This document shows, piece by piece, positions 1 through 8,559 of a stretch of DNA of 64,000 nucleotides (positions are counted from its first letter, which is position 1; the number at the start of each line of letters is the position of its first letter). The stretch lies in NCBI GenBank assembly GCA_039704465.1, contig JASFAU010000016.1:558001-622000 (forward strand), in the 5' to 3' direction. Both the position numbers and the translations under genes were made by a program. Below the pieces are notes generated by a model. It was not told the origin of the DNA and did not search any database. It worked only from the letters and a program-made list of their open reading frames with translations. This DNA comes from Plasmodiophora brassicae (lineage: Eukaryota > Endomyxa > Phytomyxea > Plasmodiophorida > Plasmodiophoridae).

Positions 1-121
1 CACGCAGTCTCCCACTCTCTCGCGCCCTGACTCGGCGCACAAAATAATGGATCGATGATGCACATCATCACCCCACACGGCCAGACGTATAGTAGCGGCG
101 GGCGTCATTCTCGCAAAGCGG

Positions 122-948
122 TCACGTTGATTGGATTTGTCGTTGGACCTCGTGGCGCAGCTGCCGGAGCAGGTGCGCCTCGCGAGCGGCGTACGAAGCG
201 ACGAGGTCGCGGGCGCGTTTCTCGTCGGCGAGCGCCTGCTGCAGGCGGTCGTGCAGAGCGGCGGAGCGCTGCTGTTCGGCGTGGAGTTCGGCCTCGAGGC
301 GTTCGCCGGCGAGCGCCTGCGCCTCGAGGATTTCAATCTCGGCAGCGACGGCCTCGAAGTCGTCGAGGGCGACCTGGCCCCGGTTCTCGCGCAGTTGCTC
401 GACCTGGATCGCCGCGTCAAACTGCATGAGCAACGCGTTCGCTAGCGTGGGTCAGCCCGTACCTTGCTGATAATATGCTTGGAGGCGCAGAGCCGGCTGT
501 GGAGCACTTCCTGGTCGATTTCCTCGTGCAGCTCGGACAGGCGCTGCTCCAGGCGGTCGTTGCGCTGGCGTGTCAGACGCAACTGTTCCAGGGTCTCCCA
601 GGACCGCTCCAGCAGGTCGGTCTTTTCTTCACGAAGCAGTCGGCACTTATTGCTGACGTCTTCGAGTTGCCTCTCAAGGGTCGACATTCGCTGTGCTGCC
701 CCGCACGCCTTCTCGGCGACTGCTTCCAGCTCCTTGCATCGGGTTTGCAGAGATTCGACCTCCTGGGCAAGCGCGTCGGCTCTGTGGTTGGCGACCTGGA
801 CCGCGTTCTGCAGGGTGGCGACTGTTTCGCCGAGGAACGCATTCTCAGTCAGGACGGCGTCCAGTCGGGCTGAGCGAGGGCAGTTCGCCGCTGTGCACTG
901 CTGCTGAGCCTGCCTCTTTGCCTTCGTCGTCGATGCAGACGTCATCGT
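122..948 (-). CDS. Coiled-coil protein, two exons
   Basis: Exon 1 is 948-463 and exon 2 is 421-122, separated by a 41-nt intron (422-462, GTACGG...GCAG) that preserves phase; about 261 residues. The start at 948 (MTSASTTKAK) is preferred because the upstream in-frame residues look non-coding. After a short basic N-terminus almost the whole protein has heptad-like runs of L/A/E/R/Q (for example LEQRLSELHEEIDQE), so one long parallel coiled coil is expected. There is no signal peptide, membrane segment or catalytic motif. A cytoskeletal or centrosomal scaffold is possible, but coiled coils carry little family information and I do not assign a function. The gene call rests on coiled-coil continuity across the intron. 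Confidence 0.6.
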
Positions 949-1459
949 CCGCCTAGCATCACAGCTGGCAACTTTCCTGGGGCACATGCACTCTGCTGTT
1001 CCCGCGTGCAACAGCCGCTGACGTGCAGTCACAGGCAATCGACGCAGCGGGCTCCACTGCACCAGGTGCACCCACTCATCGGACAGTAACCTCCCGTTCA
1101 GCAAGGACGTACGCAGGGGGAATCGCAACCCGAAGGAACGCGCAATCGGCTGGAAGACCTGTGGCAACTTGGCGAGGAATTAACCGCCTTCGGCGCAGCT
1201 TGTTCGCCCCGTTTCCTGTCGAGTCGACAGGAACCCGCTATCGATCTCCGATACGCACGATGAGGTCAACGTGAACCCGACGCCGACTAGACCCAGCAAA
1301 GCAGGTCATCTGACGTCCACAATTCGTTTACCTAGCAATACGTGGAGTGTGGAGAACCCATCGATACGGATGGCAGCAGCAGTAGATTGTTTTATCAGCG
1401 ACGCGCCGATGCCTAGAATGCTGAGCACCACAGTAGGTCGTGCACCAGGTGGGGCAACT
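949..1459. other. Intergenic, no gene seen
   Basis: Upstream region of the coiled-coil gene and downstream region of the MORN gene. Short open frames exist on both strands, but none shows family motifs or splice-linked continuation. No RNA gene or repeat was recognised. Confidence 0.5.
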
Positions 1460-2347
1460 TCAAGAGGAGGATTCTGTCTTGAATTGCTCTACGAGTAGTT
1501 GGTCGAGAGACTGATCACCATCATCGTCGTCGTCGTCGTCGTTGTCATCGCGCTGACGTTTCCGAGAAGCAGCCGGCATGTTCAATATGGCACATTTCGG
1601 TGTCCACTCGTCGAGGCGGGTGACGTGCCCCACCTCATCGACCACCTGGCCGCGGAACATCCCTATAGCAGTGTCTGCTCTAGGAGCCCACGAGGCGAAT
1701 CCCCCGTCAAGGGTACGCCCGTCCGACAGGACAGCACGGCCGCGACCTTCGAACCAACCCTGGCGCCACTGGCCCTTCAGGACCTGCCCGCCCGTATCGG
1801 ACCACTTCCCCTGCCCATGTCGCTTGTCGTTGACCCAGTGCCCTTTGTACCGCCACCCATCTGCATGGCATGCCACGCCGTACCCGTCCTGCCTGCCGCA
1901 TTTGTATCTCCCACGATAGCTGTACGACCCGTCGGTTGTCAGATACCGGCCTTCCCCATGACGCCTGCCGTTATGCCACTGCCCCGAGTACGTCCGTTGA
2001 CCTGGAACGGTGAACCGGCCACACCCATGCGGGACCTTGACCTGGGCGGCGCCGTTCCACTGCTGGATGACATCGCCGCCGTACGTAAACCCTTCCGTGT
2101 TGTGGACCCAGTCCGAGCCGAGGCGGCGCCAATGCCGTTCGTCAATACAAACAGCAGGTACAGGCAGCTGGGGCGGCGAGGCGACTAGCTGCCGGGCAGG
2201 ACGTCGCAGACCGTCCTCCTGCCCGGCCGCCTGCGGCTGACGTACAGTACCGGCGATAACGGCAGCGATGGCGGACAACGTCACGACCGCGATGGTGCCG
2301 CCAGTCTTCATACCGCGTCGGTGTCGCAAGGAGGTGGGCGTCGTCAA
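1460..2347 (-). CDS. MORN-repeat membrane protein
   Basis: A single exon of 295 residues. Residues about 17-35 (GTIAVVTLSAIAAVIAGTV) form one hydrophobic segment, a signal anchor or signal peptide. From about residue 85 to 215 there are five to six MORN-type repeats of the pattern Y-x-G-x-W-x-x-G-x-x-H-G-x-G (YSGQWHNGRRHGEGRY, YKGHWVNDKRHGQGKW). MORN repeats bind lipids or act as structural spacers in many protists. The C-terminus has a basic patch followed by a run of eight aspartates and then LDQLLVEQF. Translation could instead start at Met13, just before the hydrophobic segment. I infer a membrane-anchored MORN protein; the partner is unknown. Confidence 0.8.
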   Translation of the reverse strand: MTTPTSLRHRRGMKTGGTIAVVTLSAIAAVIAGTVRQPQAAGQEDGLRRPARQLVASPPQLPVPAVCIDERHWRRLGSDWVHNTEGFTYGGDVIQQWNGAAQVKVPHGCGRFTVPGQRTYSGQWHNGRRHGEGRYLTTDGSYSYRGRYKCGRQDGYGVACHADGWRYKGHWVNDKRHGQGKWSDTGGQVLKGQWRQGWFEGRGRAVLSDGRTLDGGFASWAPRADTAIGMFRGQVVDEVGHVTRLDEWTPKCAILNMPAASRKRQRDDNDDDDDDDGDQSLDQLLVEQFKTESSS

Positions 2348-2479
2348 CTGACGCGACGGGCGTTTGCGGCTGCACTCCTTTTGGTGCCGCTAATTGTGTC
2401 GTCCGTGCCACACTGACACCTAGAATCAGCACATGATCAGCCGACACAGCAAGGAACGCTTCGGCGCTCTGGCAAGACG

Positions 2480-2940
2480 TTCCCTGTCGACATGTTTCGC
2501 GCGTACCGGACACCCAGCACGGCGATTGGCGCTGGTGTTGACGTCACGATGGATCAGGGACACCATCATAGCTGCTGACAACGCGCGCTGGCCCTGCGTA
2601 TATGGCTATCGAGGAACACGCGTTCCGACTCCCAGACGTTCCGCGCCATGGGGTCTTCATCATCATTCCCACGGCGAAGCGGTTCCGAACTCGCGAACGC
2701 CGGCCGAGTTCATTGTTTCATCGACACCCTGTACAGAGCAAGCGTAACGACGTCATCGATTGCTGTACCTGTACACAACTTCGACGATCCGCGCTGCCTC
2801 TAGCGTCTCCGGCTCCTGGGTCATGAAAAGAGCACCGACATTGTGGACTGGGCAACTCCACGTCTGCGCGCTGGCTATAGCTGGTAGGGAACCAGGCACC
2901 AAACCGTCGCGCCTGTTTACGGTCGGGCCTTAAGTAGATG
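2480..2940. repeat. Dispersed repeat, copy 1 of 3
   Basis: Diverged but collinear with 4440-4690 and 7090-7610. Shared landmarks in order are a TTTCGCGCGTACC block, GGTG(C/T)TGACGTCACG, the GGATC...ACACCAT block and a CTGTACCTGT(A/G)CACAA block. A final block around CCTCTAGCGTCTCCG is shared with copy 3 only. No protein is preserved in the same frame across the copies, so it behaves as a non-coding dispersed element or old duplication scar. Confidence 0.6.
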
Positions 2941-3286
2941 CTTGACTGACGTTCAACACTACCGCGCCGACCTCCTCGTCGTCTACCAGGTCTACCTGCT
3001 GCTGCAGAACGCCGCCCTCCGGGTATATCTCCACGTTCTCCCCGGCAAGGACGCCATGTTCGTCACGTCCAACAAAATCGGGGTCGTCATGGAGGTAGTC
3101 GGGAACCCGACAACGAGTGCCCAGTCGTGCGTTTCGTGACCGCTGACCTTTATGTGCGCAGATCGTCATCTTCGTCATGGTGAATCGCGTAGAGCGACAG
3201 AGGAGAGGGATATCGCCTACCGAGGTTGCTCCCATCAGGGCGCTCGAATCATGAGCACAGTTCAATAAACTGTTCCAAATGATCAT
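2930..3286 (-). CDS. Hypothetical acidic protein or exon
   Basis: An open frame of up to 118 residues. The last about 55 residues (from VPDYLHDDPDFVGRDEHG) have codon use and acidic/hydrophobic patterning typical of real coding sequence here, while the first half does not. It may be the terminal exon of a spliced gene whose 5' part I could not find, or a decayed gene. No family is recognised and the start is arbitrary. Confidence 0.25.
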   Translation of the reverse strand: MIIWNSLLNCAHDSSALMGATSVGDIPLLCRSTRFTMTKMTICAHKGQRSRNARLGTRCRVPDYLHDDPDFVGRDEHGVLAGENVEIYPEGGVLQQQVDLVDDEEVGAVVLNVSQAST

Positions 3287-3565
3287 TCTCCGTCAGAATT
3301 GCCCTGATCCGGGTCACCACGTCTGCCACCGGACCGTTCGCCTGGAAATCCTCCTGTGTAAGGTCCCCCATCATTGCATGATTAACAGCTGATCGGGCAC
3401 AAAGCCTCCCTGCACGCGTTCACCACCTGGCCGCCTGCCGGATGGGCAGCGCTGGCGTTCCCAGCAGTTGGGCATGAATTTCGTTCCGTGCGCCAGAACG
3501 TGGGATCGGCGAGGCGGTCCGGGTAACATAAGCGGGAGCTCACGAATCTCTTTCCTAGTTCCGTT

Positions 3566-3579
3566 CGGCCGATCGGCCG
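3566..3579. promoter_or_regulatory. 14-bp palindrome upstream of the proline-rich gene
   Basis: CGGCCGATCGGCCG is a perfect palindrome 66 bases before the ATG. The same site stands at the same distance before the duplicated gene (6199-6212). It is a candidate dimeric factor site; conservation is only between recent duplicates, so this is suggestive. Confidence 0.35.
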
Positions 3580-3645
3580 ACGGGGGGTGCCTGTCGCCCC
3601 AACGCAACGTTATTTCGATAGTGGTCGTCGACCGGACGCAACAAG

Positions 3646-4287
3646 ATGCACGCGATCAAGGCTGGAGCGCTGGGCTTCGTGGCGGGACTCGCGATCCGCG
3701 AGCTCATCGAATGTACGGGGGAACAGTGTGCACCAGGTGGCGCTGCTCCTGCTGACTGTTGCCGCGTGCGCCTCATAGGCTGGCGTCGACGACACCGCCC
3801 GTCACCGCGTGTCGTCGCGTCGTCGACCGTCGCGGCCCTGGCACCAGCTGTGCCAAACGTTAAACCGGCGCCCCCTGCCCCTGCTGTACGCGCACCACCA
3901 CCAGCGCCCCCTGCGCCTGCAGTACGCCTACCACCGCCGGCGCCCCCTGCGCCTGCTGTACCCGTACCACCGACGGCACCACCTCAGGCGCCCGCTGTGC
4001 CACGTCGTGCTCCTCCACAAGCGGAACAGCAGGGACCAGCTCCACCACGTACGACATCGATCGCCAAGGGGAGCAGCACGTTGCTCGAGGAATTGCAAGT
4101 CGCAGTGAATCGCCGCCGCTCATCCACCAACAGCTGCGCCGACGCAAGCAACGCCAGCGCCGGGTCGCACACGTTCAAACCTCTGCCCGCGAAACAGCCG
4201 GCGGCCGGGGCGACGCCGGGCAACTTCCGAGACGAACTGGCACGCGCTCTGCAACGTCGCCGAACGTCGCTGAGCGCCGACGAATAA
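3646..4287 (+). CDS. Proline/alanine-rich protein A with two LxxAxxRRR motifs
   Basis: 213 residues if unspliced. Residues 1-22 form an amphipathic hydrophobic helix (AIKAGALGFVAGLAIRELIE). Residues about 60-140 are dense P/A repeats with APPPAPPAPAV units. The C-terminal third has two similar basic helices, LLEELQVAVNRRRSS near residue 146 and RDELARALQRRRTS near residue 195. These resemble the L-x2-x-L/M-x-A-x-L-x-RRR helices of actin-regulating proline-rich proteins such as Ena/VASP, but that is an analogy, not an identification. A 66-nt GT...AG segment (3713-3778) with a CTGAC element would be a frame-neutral intron. The paralogue at 6279-6920 is about 93% similar. Confidence 0.65.
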   Translation: MHAIKAGALGFVAGLAIRELIECTGEQCAPGGAAPADCCRVRLIGWRRRHRPSPRVVASSTVAALAPAVPNVKPAPPAPAVRAPPPAPPAPAVRLPPPAPPAPAVPVPPTAPPQAPAVPRRAPPQAEQQGPAPPRTTSIAKGSSTLLEELQVAVNRRRSSTNSCADASNASAGSHTFKPLPAKQPAAGATPGNFRDELARALQRRRTSLSADE

Positions 4288-4439
4288 GGAAGACGCCAGA
4301 CATTATACAACTCCATACGTTGGACACGAAGCAAATGATGGTGTACAGTGAGGGCGTATGCCCCTACACGTCGCAGGTCCGGGCAGGACCGCACCGATCA
4401 GGCGCGTGGTCGCCTGATCTGACCCGGCAATGTGCCGCT

Positions 4440-4690
4440 CGACCCGCTCGTCCACGTCTCTGCCGACACGTTTCGCGCGTACCGTACATACGTGAAACGA
4501 AGAGGTGGTTAGCGCCTCGGTGCTGACGTCACGCTTCTGGATGTTGGCAGTAGATGGATCGGGTCACCATAGCTGCTCGCTGTCGGCGTTTGGTTAAGAG
4601 CGCACGCCCTGGCTCTGTGTACGGCTGTCGAACAACACGTTGCGACTTCCAGGCGCTCCGGCCCGTGTGTGGTTTCATCGGATCAGGCGA
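4440..4690. repeat. Dispersed repeat, copy 2 of 3
   Basis: Contains the TTTCGCGCGTACC, GGTGCTGACGTCACGCTTCTG and GTCGGCGTTTGGTTA blocks in the same order as 7090-7300. It overlaps the 3' edge of the first duplication unit. Confidence 0.6.
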
Positions 4691-6017
4691 CCGCGTGCCT
4701 GTCCGGTACGGCCATGCCTGGACCTGTACCTCCATGCGAACGCGTTCCCGAAAGGATCCTACGTTCTCATGTCCGCTATTAACATCCCTGACATGTCCCG
4801 CGTTCTCGCAGCCCACGACCTGATACCCGTTCCCGTCGACGTATGCTGTTGCGGTTCACGATATCGTTGCATTCGCTCATTGGCGTTCGAACTCAGCTTA
4901 ATATGGGCACATTGCTACAGGACCTGAAGCAGCTAGACGCCTTGCTGCAATTGGAGAAGGTCGTGGCATTCATCGTGACAATTATTTACGGGTGGTAGAA
5001 TCCACTGGATCGAATTCTCGTAACGACCCTGAGCTCGGGGCATTCCCATCATCGAGAACTGTGCGGAATCGTTTGATTCCCTGCCGTTCCGGGGCATCTC
5101 GGCGAAGATGCGCGCTCAGAATGCCACGAACCCGGTCCCGTCATCGTCAGCGTATGCCCAGAAAGCGGGCAAGATGGTTGGCCCGTCCAATTAGGTTTGC
5201 AACCGTCTCTGCCTGACACACGCGTTGATGGGTGCCGTCGTCGTAGGCACATTAGCGGCTCTGCACTGCCCGATGGCAGCAAGACGTCACGGCCGACCGA
5301 TACGACAGGACTATGTTCGTTGCAGCAGCACTGAATCCGTCTCAGCTTCATGATGGTGAATGCTTCTTCAGTCGGATGACGGAGCCTATTTCCCTGCAAT
5401 CATCCGCTACAGCTGGCCATATCGCCCGCCCTGCTATCCCGTTGCCCCCTGAATCAGTTACCTCGGACGACTTCAGTTACCACTGAAGAGGCCTGTCCCC
5501 GCATGCGGTCGATCTGTCAGACGTCGTAGTCAGGACGGCGCCTGCCCGTTTGACCTCGTATGTCGACATGTTGGTCAACGCGATGTCAGTTTCATGGGTC
5601 GTTCTCCAGCCGGTGGTGCCGTACAGCGGTCGCGCCCACGATAAACTCGAGGTACATACAGGTTGACGATCGTGTGGGCGGCCGGCCCGGGCCAAACCTT
5701 CCAACCTTCGTCGCTGATGAGCCGCGCCTGCAGTGCGTATTACATGGAGCAGTCTTCCCCAGCAGTCGAACGTCGAATGCCGCCTGACGTCTAGGCACGC
5801 CCGTTCGACGCGGTTTCGGATTCGAACACGTCCGGGTCAGAATAGCGAGAATGTGTCTGGATCGCGAATCGGGTCAGTACGTCGGTCAGCTGGCTCCACG
5901 CCAATGCCCGCGTTGACGCATGGCGCTTCCCTTCCCCATCGGTCGCAAGCCGCCTGCGAAGACGTCGTTCGTCTGTAAATCCTCGTGTGTGTGTGGCCCG
6001 TCATCGTAGCACGATAT
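4691..6017. other. About 1.3 kb without a convincing gene
   Basis: The only frame I single out is 4903-4998 on the plus strand: 31 residues, MGTLLQDLKQLDALLQLEKV then a hydrophobic tail and stop. It could be an orphan exon. The rest has short frames on both strands, no family motifs and no RNA gene. It separates the two duplication units. Confidence 0.4.
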
Positions 6018-6198
6018 AGGAGAGATCGGGCACAAAGCCTCCCCTTTCGCGCCCACCACCTGACCGCCTGCCGGATGGGCAGCGCAGGCGTTCCCCAGGA
6101 ATCGGGCATGGACCTCGTTCCGTCCGCCAGAACGTGGGATCGGCGAGGCGGTCCGGGTAACATAAGCAGGCGATCACGAATCTGTTCCTTCTTCCGTT

Positions 6199-6212
6199 CG
6201 GCCGATCGGCCG
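6199..6212. promoter_or_regulatory. 14-bp palindrome upstream of duplicated proline-rich gene
   Basis: The same CGGCCGATCGGCCG site as at 3566-3579, here 66 bases before the ATG at 6279. Confidence 0.35.
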
Positions 6213-6278
6213 ACGGGGGGTGCCTGTCGCCCCGACGCAACGTTATTTCGATAGTGGTCGTCGACGAAGAGTAACAAG

Positions 6279-6920
6279 ATGCACGCGATCAAGGCTGGAG
6301 CACTGGGCTTCGTGGCGGGACTCGCGATCCGCGAGCTCATCGAATGTACGGGGGAACAGAGTGCACCAGGTGGCGCTGCTCCTGCTGACTGTTGCCACGT
6401 GCGCCTCATAGGCTGGCGTCGACGACACCGCCCGTCACCGCGTGTTGTCGCGTCGTCGACCCTCGCGTCCCTGGCACCAGCTGTGCCAACCGTCAAACCG
6501 GCGCCCCCTGCCCCTGCTGTACGCGCACCACCACCAGCGCCCCCTGCGCCTGCAGTACGCCCACCACCGCCGGCGCCACCTGCGCCTGCTGTACCAGCAC
6601 CACCGGCGGCACCACCGCAGGCGCCCGCTGTGCCACGTCGTCTTCCAGCACAAGTGGAACAGCAGGGACCAGCTCCACAGCGTACGACATCGATCGCCAA
6701 AGCGAGCAGCACGTTGCTCGACGAGTTGCAAGCCGCAGTGAATCGCCGCCGCTCATCCACCAACAGCTGTGCCGACGCAAGCAACGCCTGCACCGGGTCG
6801 GTCACGTTCAAACCTCTGCCAGCGAAACAGCCGGCGGCCGGAGCGACGCCGGGCAACTTCCGAGACGAACTGGCACGCGCTCTGCAACGTCGCCGAACGT
6901 CGCTGGGCGCCGACGAATAA
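6279..6920 (+). CDS. Proline/alanine-rich protein B
   Basis: 213 residues, paralogue of 3646-4287 with the same architecture: N-terminal hydrophobic helix, P/A-rich centre with APPPAPPAPAV units, and two basic LxxLxxA(V/L)xRRR helices (STLLDELQAAVNRRRSS and NFRDELARALQRRRTS). The optional 66-nt frame-neutral intron is also conserved (starts GTACGG, contains CTGAC, ends ATAG). Conservation of both basic helices while the proline region drifts suggests the helices are the functional part. The function is not known. Confidence 0.65.
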   Translation: MHAIKAGALGFVAGLAIRELIECTGEQSAPGGAAPADCCHVRLIGWRRRHRPSPRVVASSTLASLAPAVPTVKPAPPAPAVRAPPPAPPAPAVRPPPPAPPAPAVPAPPAAPPQAPAVPRRLPAQVEQQGPAPQRTTSIAKASSTLLDELQAAVNRRRSSTNSCADASNACTGSVTFKPLPAKQPAAGATPGNFRDELARALQRRRTSLGADE

Positions 6921-7089
6921 GGAAGACGCCAGACATTATACGACTCCATACGTTGGACACGAGACAAATGATGCTGTGTGTTGAGGGCGTATGGTGCGTT
7001 GCAGAGTTCCCTACAGGTCTCAGGTCCAGGCAGGACCGCACCGACAGGCACGCGATCGCCGGATCCGACCCGGCAAAGTGCCGTTCGAC

Positions 7090-7610
7090 CCGCTCGGCCA
7101 CGTCTCTGCCGACACGTTTCGCGCGTACCATTCATACGTGAAACCAAGAGGTGGTTAGCGCGCCGGTGCTGACGTCACGCTTCTGAATGTTTGTACAAGA
7201 TGGATCCGGACACCATAGTTGTTTACTGTCGGCGTTTGGTTAGGAACGCGCGCACTGGCCCTGCGTATGGCTATCTAGGAACACGCGTCTTGACTTCCAG
7301 ACGCTCGCGCTTGGGTTTCTTCATTCCCACTGCGGACCGGTTCCGAAGTCTTGAACGCCGGGCGAGTTCACTGTTTCGCCGACAGCTCGTGCAGGGTATG
7401 CCCGCGCACGATATCGATAGCTGTACCTGTGCACAAGCTTGACTATCCGCGTTGCCTCTAGCGTCTCCGTCTGCTGGGTCGAGAGAGAGAGAGAACCGGC
7501 TTGGTGGACTTGACAACGCCACGTCAGCTACCTGGCAGGAAACGCGACACCATACAGTCGCGCCCAGTGACGGTCGTGTCTTACAGTATATGATTTACTT
7601 ACGTTGAAGA
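7090..7610. repeat. Dispersed repeat, copy 3 of 3
   Basis: The longest copy. Its first 200 bases match 4440-4690 and its last 300 bases match 2640-2940, including the CTGTACCTGTGCACAA and CCTCTAGCGTCTCCG blocks. A short GA run (gagagagagagag) lies at about 7482-7494. Confidence 0.6.
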
Positions 7611-8063
7611 GACGCATGAATGACTTCATAGAGTTCCAGCGTCCTGCCTTGCAGGGATCGGTTCGCAAACGCGCGGTTGTCCGCTGGGTGGTCATCGTTC
7701 CCGCCGGCGTCTTGCTCATCTATCACGACCGCCCTCGCTTTCATATCCTTCTGATACCTGGTATTTGCTTCAGTGAATCGAATGGCAGGACAATGCTGGA
7801 ACGAAGATGGCGGACCCGAGTATCACGTCCTTGCGTTCAATCGCTGACCGCGCTGCAGGGTCCGTTCGGTCCTTGTGGACATAGCTTCCGCAGAAGAAAC
7901 ACTCGCCTTCACCCTCGACACCTATACAACATCACTTAGACTCTACCAAACGCAGCGAAACACGTTAGCCGACGTACTGCAGAGAATGCGCCCACACGCC
8001 AAGCAATTCGTGAACACGTCATGTTGCGTCCCGAAACAGTCACACCGTTTCCGGTCTGCATAG
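7604..8063 (+). CDS. Possible two-exon small gene (weak)
   Basis: Two stretches look coding. One is 7604-7819 (begins MNDFIEFQRPALQ, with a hydrophobic VVRWVVIVPAGVLLIYH segment). The other is about 7860-8063 (VDIASAEETLAFTLD then an amphipathic helix, stop at 8063). A GTATCA...CTGCAG segment at 7820-7858 looks like a short intron, but it does not join the two frames, so the model is incomplete. No family is recognised. Confidence 0.25.
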
Positions 8064-8104
8064 CACATCCATTAACGAAACCCACAAGGAAGGGAAACTC
8101 GTCA

Positions 8105-8482
8105 TTAACACCAACGTTTCGAGGGACCGGGCTTCTTCGCGGAAGGCACCGTCTTGATGATCAATCCACGGCCTCGGTTAGGGTCGACGGGAGCCGTCGA
8201 CGGGGGTTTCTGTCGCCTCCTGGATTTCCCACGGCCCGCTGCCGGTGCTTCATACGCGTCGATGGAGTCTGGGAACAGGCGTTTGGCAAGTTCGCGTGCG
8301 AATGCCACGCCATCCTCCCCAGCAACATCCTGGACGTACGCCTCCAGGTCCCGCCTGTTCCCGATCGAATACAGAATCTGATCAGCGATCCCATCGACAT
8401 CATCGAACCCGAGCAACGACCGCAGACGCTGGCGGACCCATTCGACCAGCTGCTGCTGCTGCTGCTGCTCATCCTCCGCCAT
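8105..8482 (-). CDS. TRIP4/ASC-1 N-terminal-domain protein
   Basis: A single exon of about 125 residues starting MAEDEQQQQQQ. Residues about 12-75 match the N-terminal domain of activating signal cointegrator 1 (TRIP4): LVEWVRQRLRSLLGF, ILYSIGNRRDLEAYVQD, then FARELAKRLFP. In animals this domain precedes a C4 zinc finger and an ASCH domain, and TRIP4 serves the ASC-1 helicase complex that splits collided ribosomes. Here the protein stops after a basic, proline-rich tail (KKPGPSKRWC) with no zinc finger or ASCH domain. It may be a stand-alone partner-binding subunit, or the ASCH part may lie elsewhere. It is divergently transcribed from the desulfurase/TtcA gene, with only 77 bases between starts. 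Confidence 0.65.
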   Translation of the reverse strand: MAEDEQQQQQQLVEWVRQRLRSLLGFDDVDGIADQILYSIGNRRDLEAYVQDVAGEDGVAFARELAKRLFPDSIDAYEAPAAGRGKSRRRQKPPSTAPVDPNRGRGLIIKTVPSAKKPGPSKRWC

Positions 8483-8559
8483 GCTAAGGTACACGTAACG
8501 TGACTGGATGTCGCGTCATTCGCCGTCGCGGACTCCGTGACGGACTTGCGGAGACAAAA

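Larger units (their letters stand above)
3386..4690 (+). repeat. Direct duplication, unit 1 (proline-rich gene)
   Basis: This block matches 6018-7330 nearly base for base through the leader, the coding region and about 250 bases of 3' flank. The similarity starts at the AGATCGGGCACAAAGCCTCC motif on the 5' side and fades into dispersed-repeat sequence on the 3' side. The two units lie about 2.63 kb apart in the same orientation with unrelated sequence between them, as expected for a segmental tandem duplication including the promoter. Confidence 0.85.
6018..7330 (+). repeat. Direct duplication, unit 2 (proline-rich gene)
   Basis: Second unit of the segmental duplication. Upstream leader, coding region and 3' flank align with 3386-4690 with scattered substitutions and few indels. 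The coding frame is intact in both units, so neither copy is an obvious pseudogene. Confidence 0.85.

Noticed and set aside
1..60. Telomere or chromosome end at the window start
   Set aside because: No telomeric repeat is seen; sequence is ordinary GC-rich DNA.
5837..7147. 436-codon minus-strand open frame across the second proline-rich gene
   Set aside because: It is antisense to a GC-rich P/A repeat, where the reverse frame is automatically open (Gly/Ala repeats). The plus-strand frame has a duplicated, conserved start and motifs.
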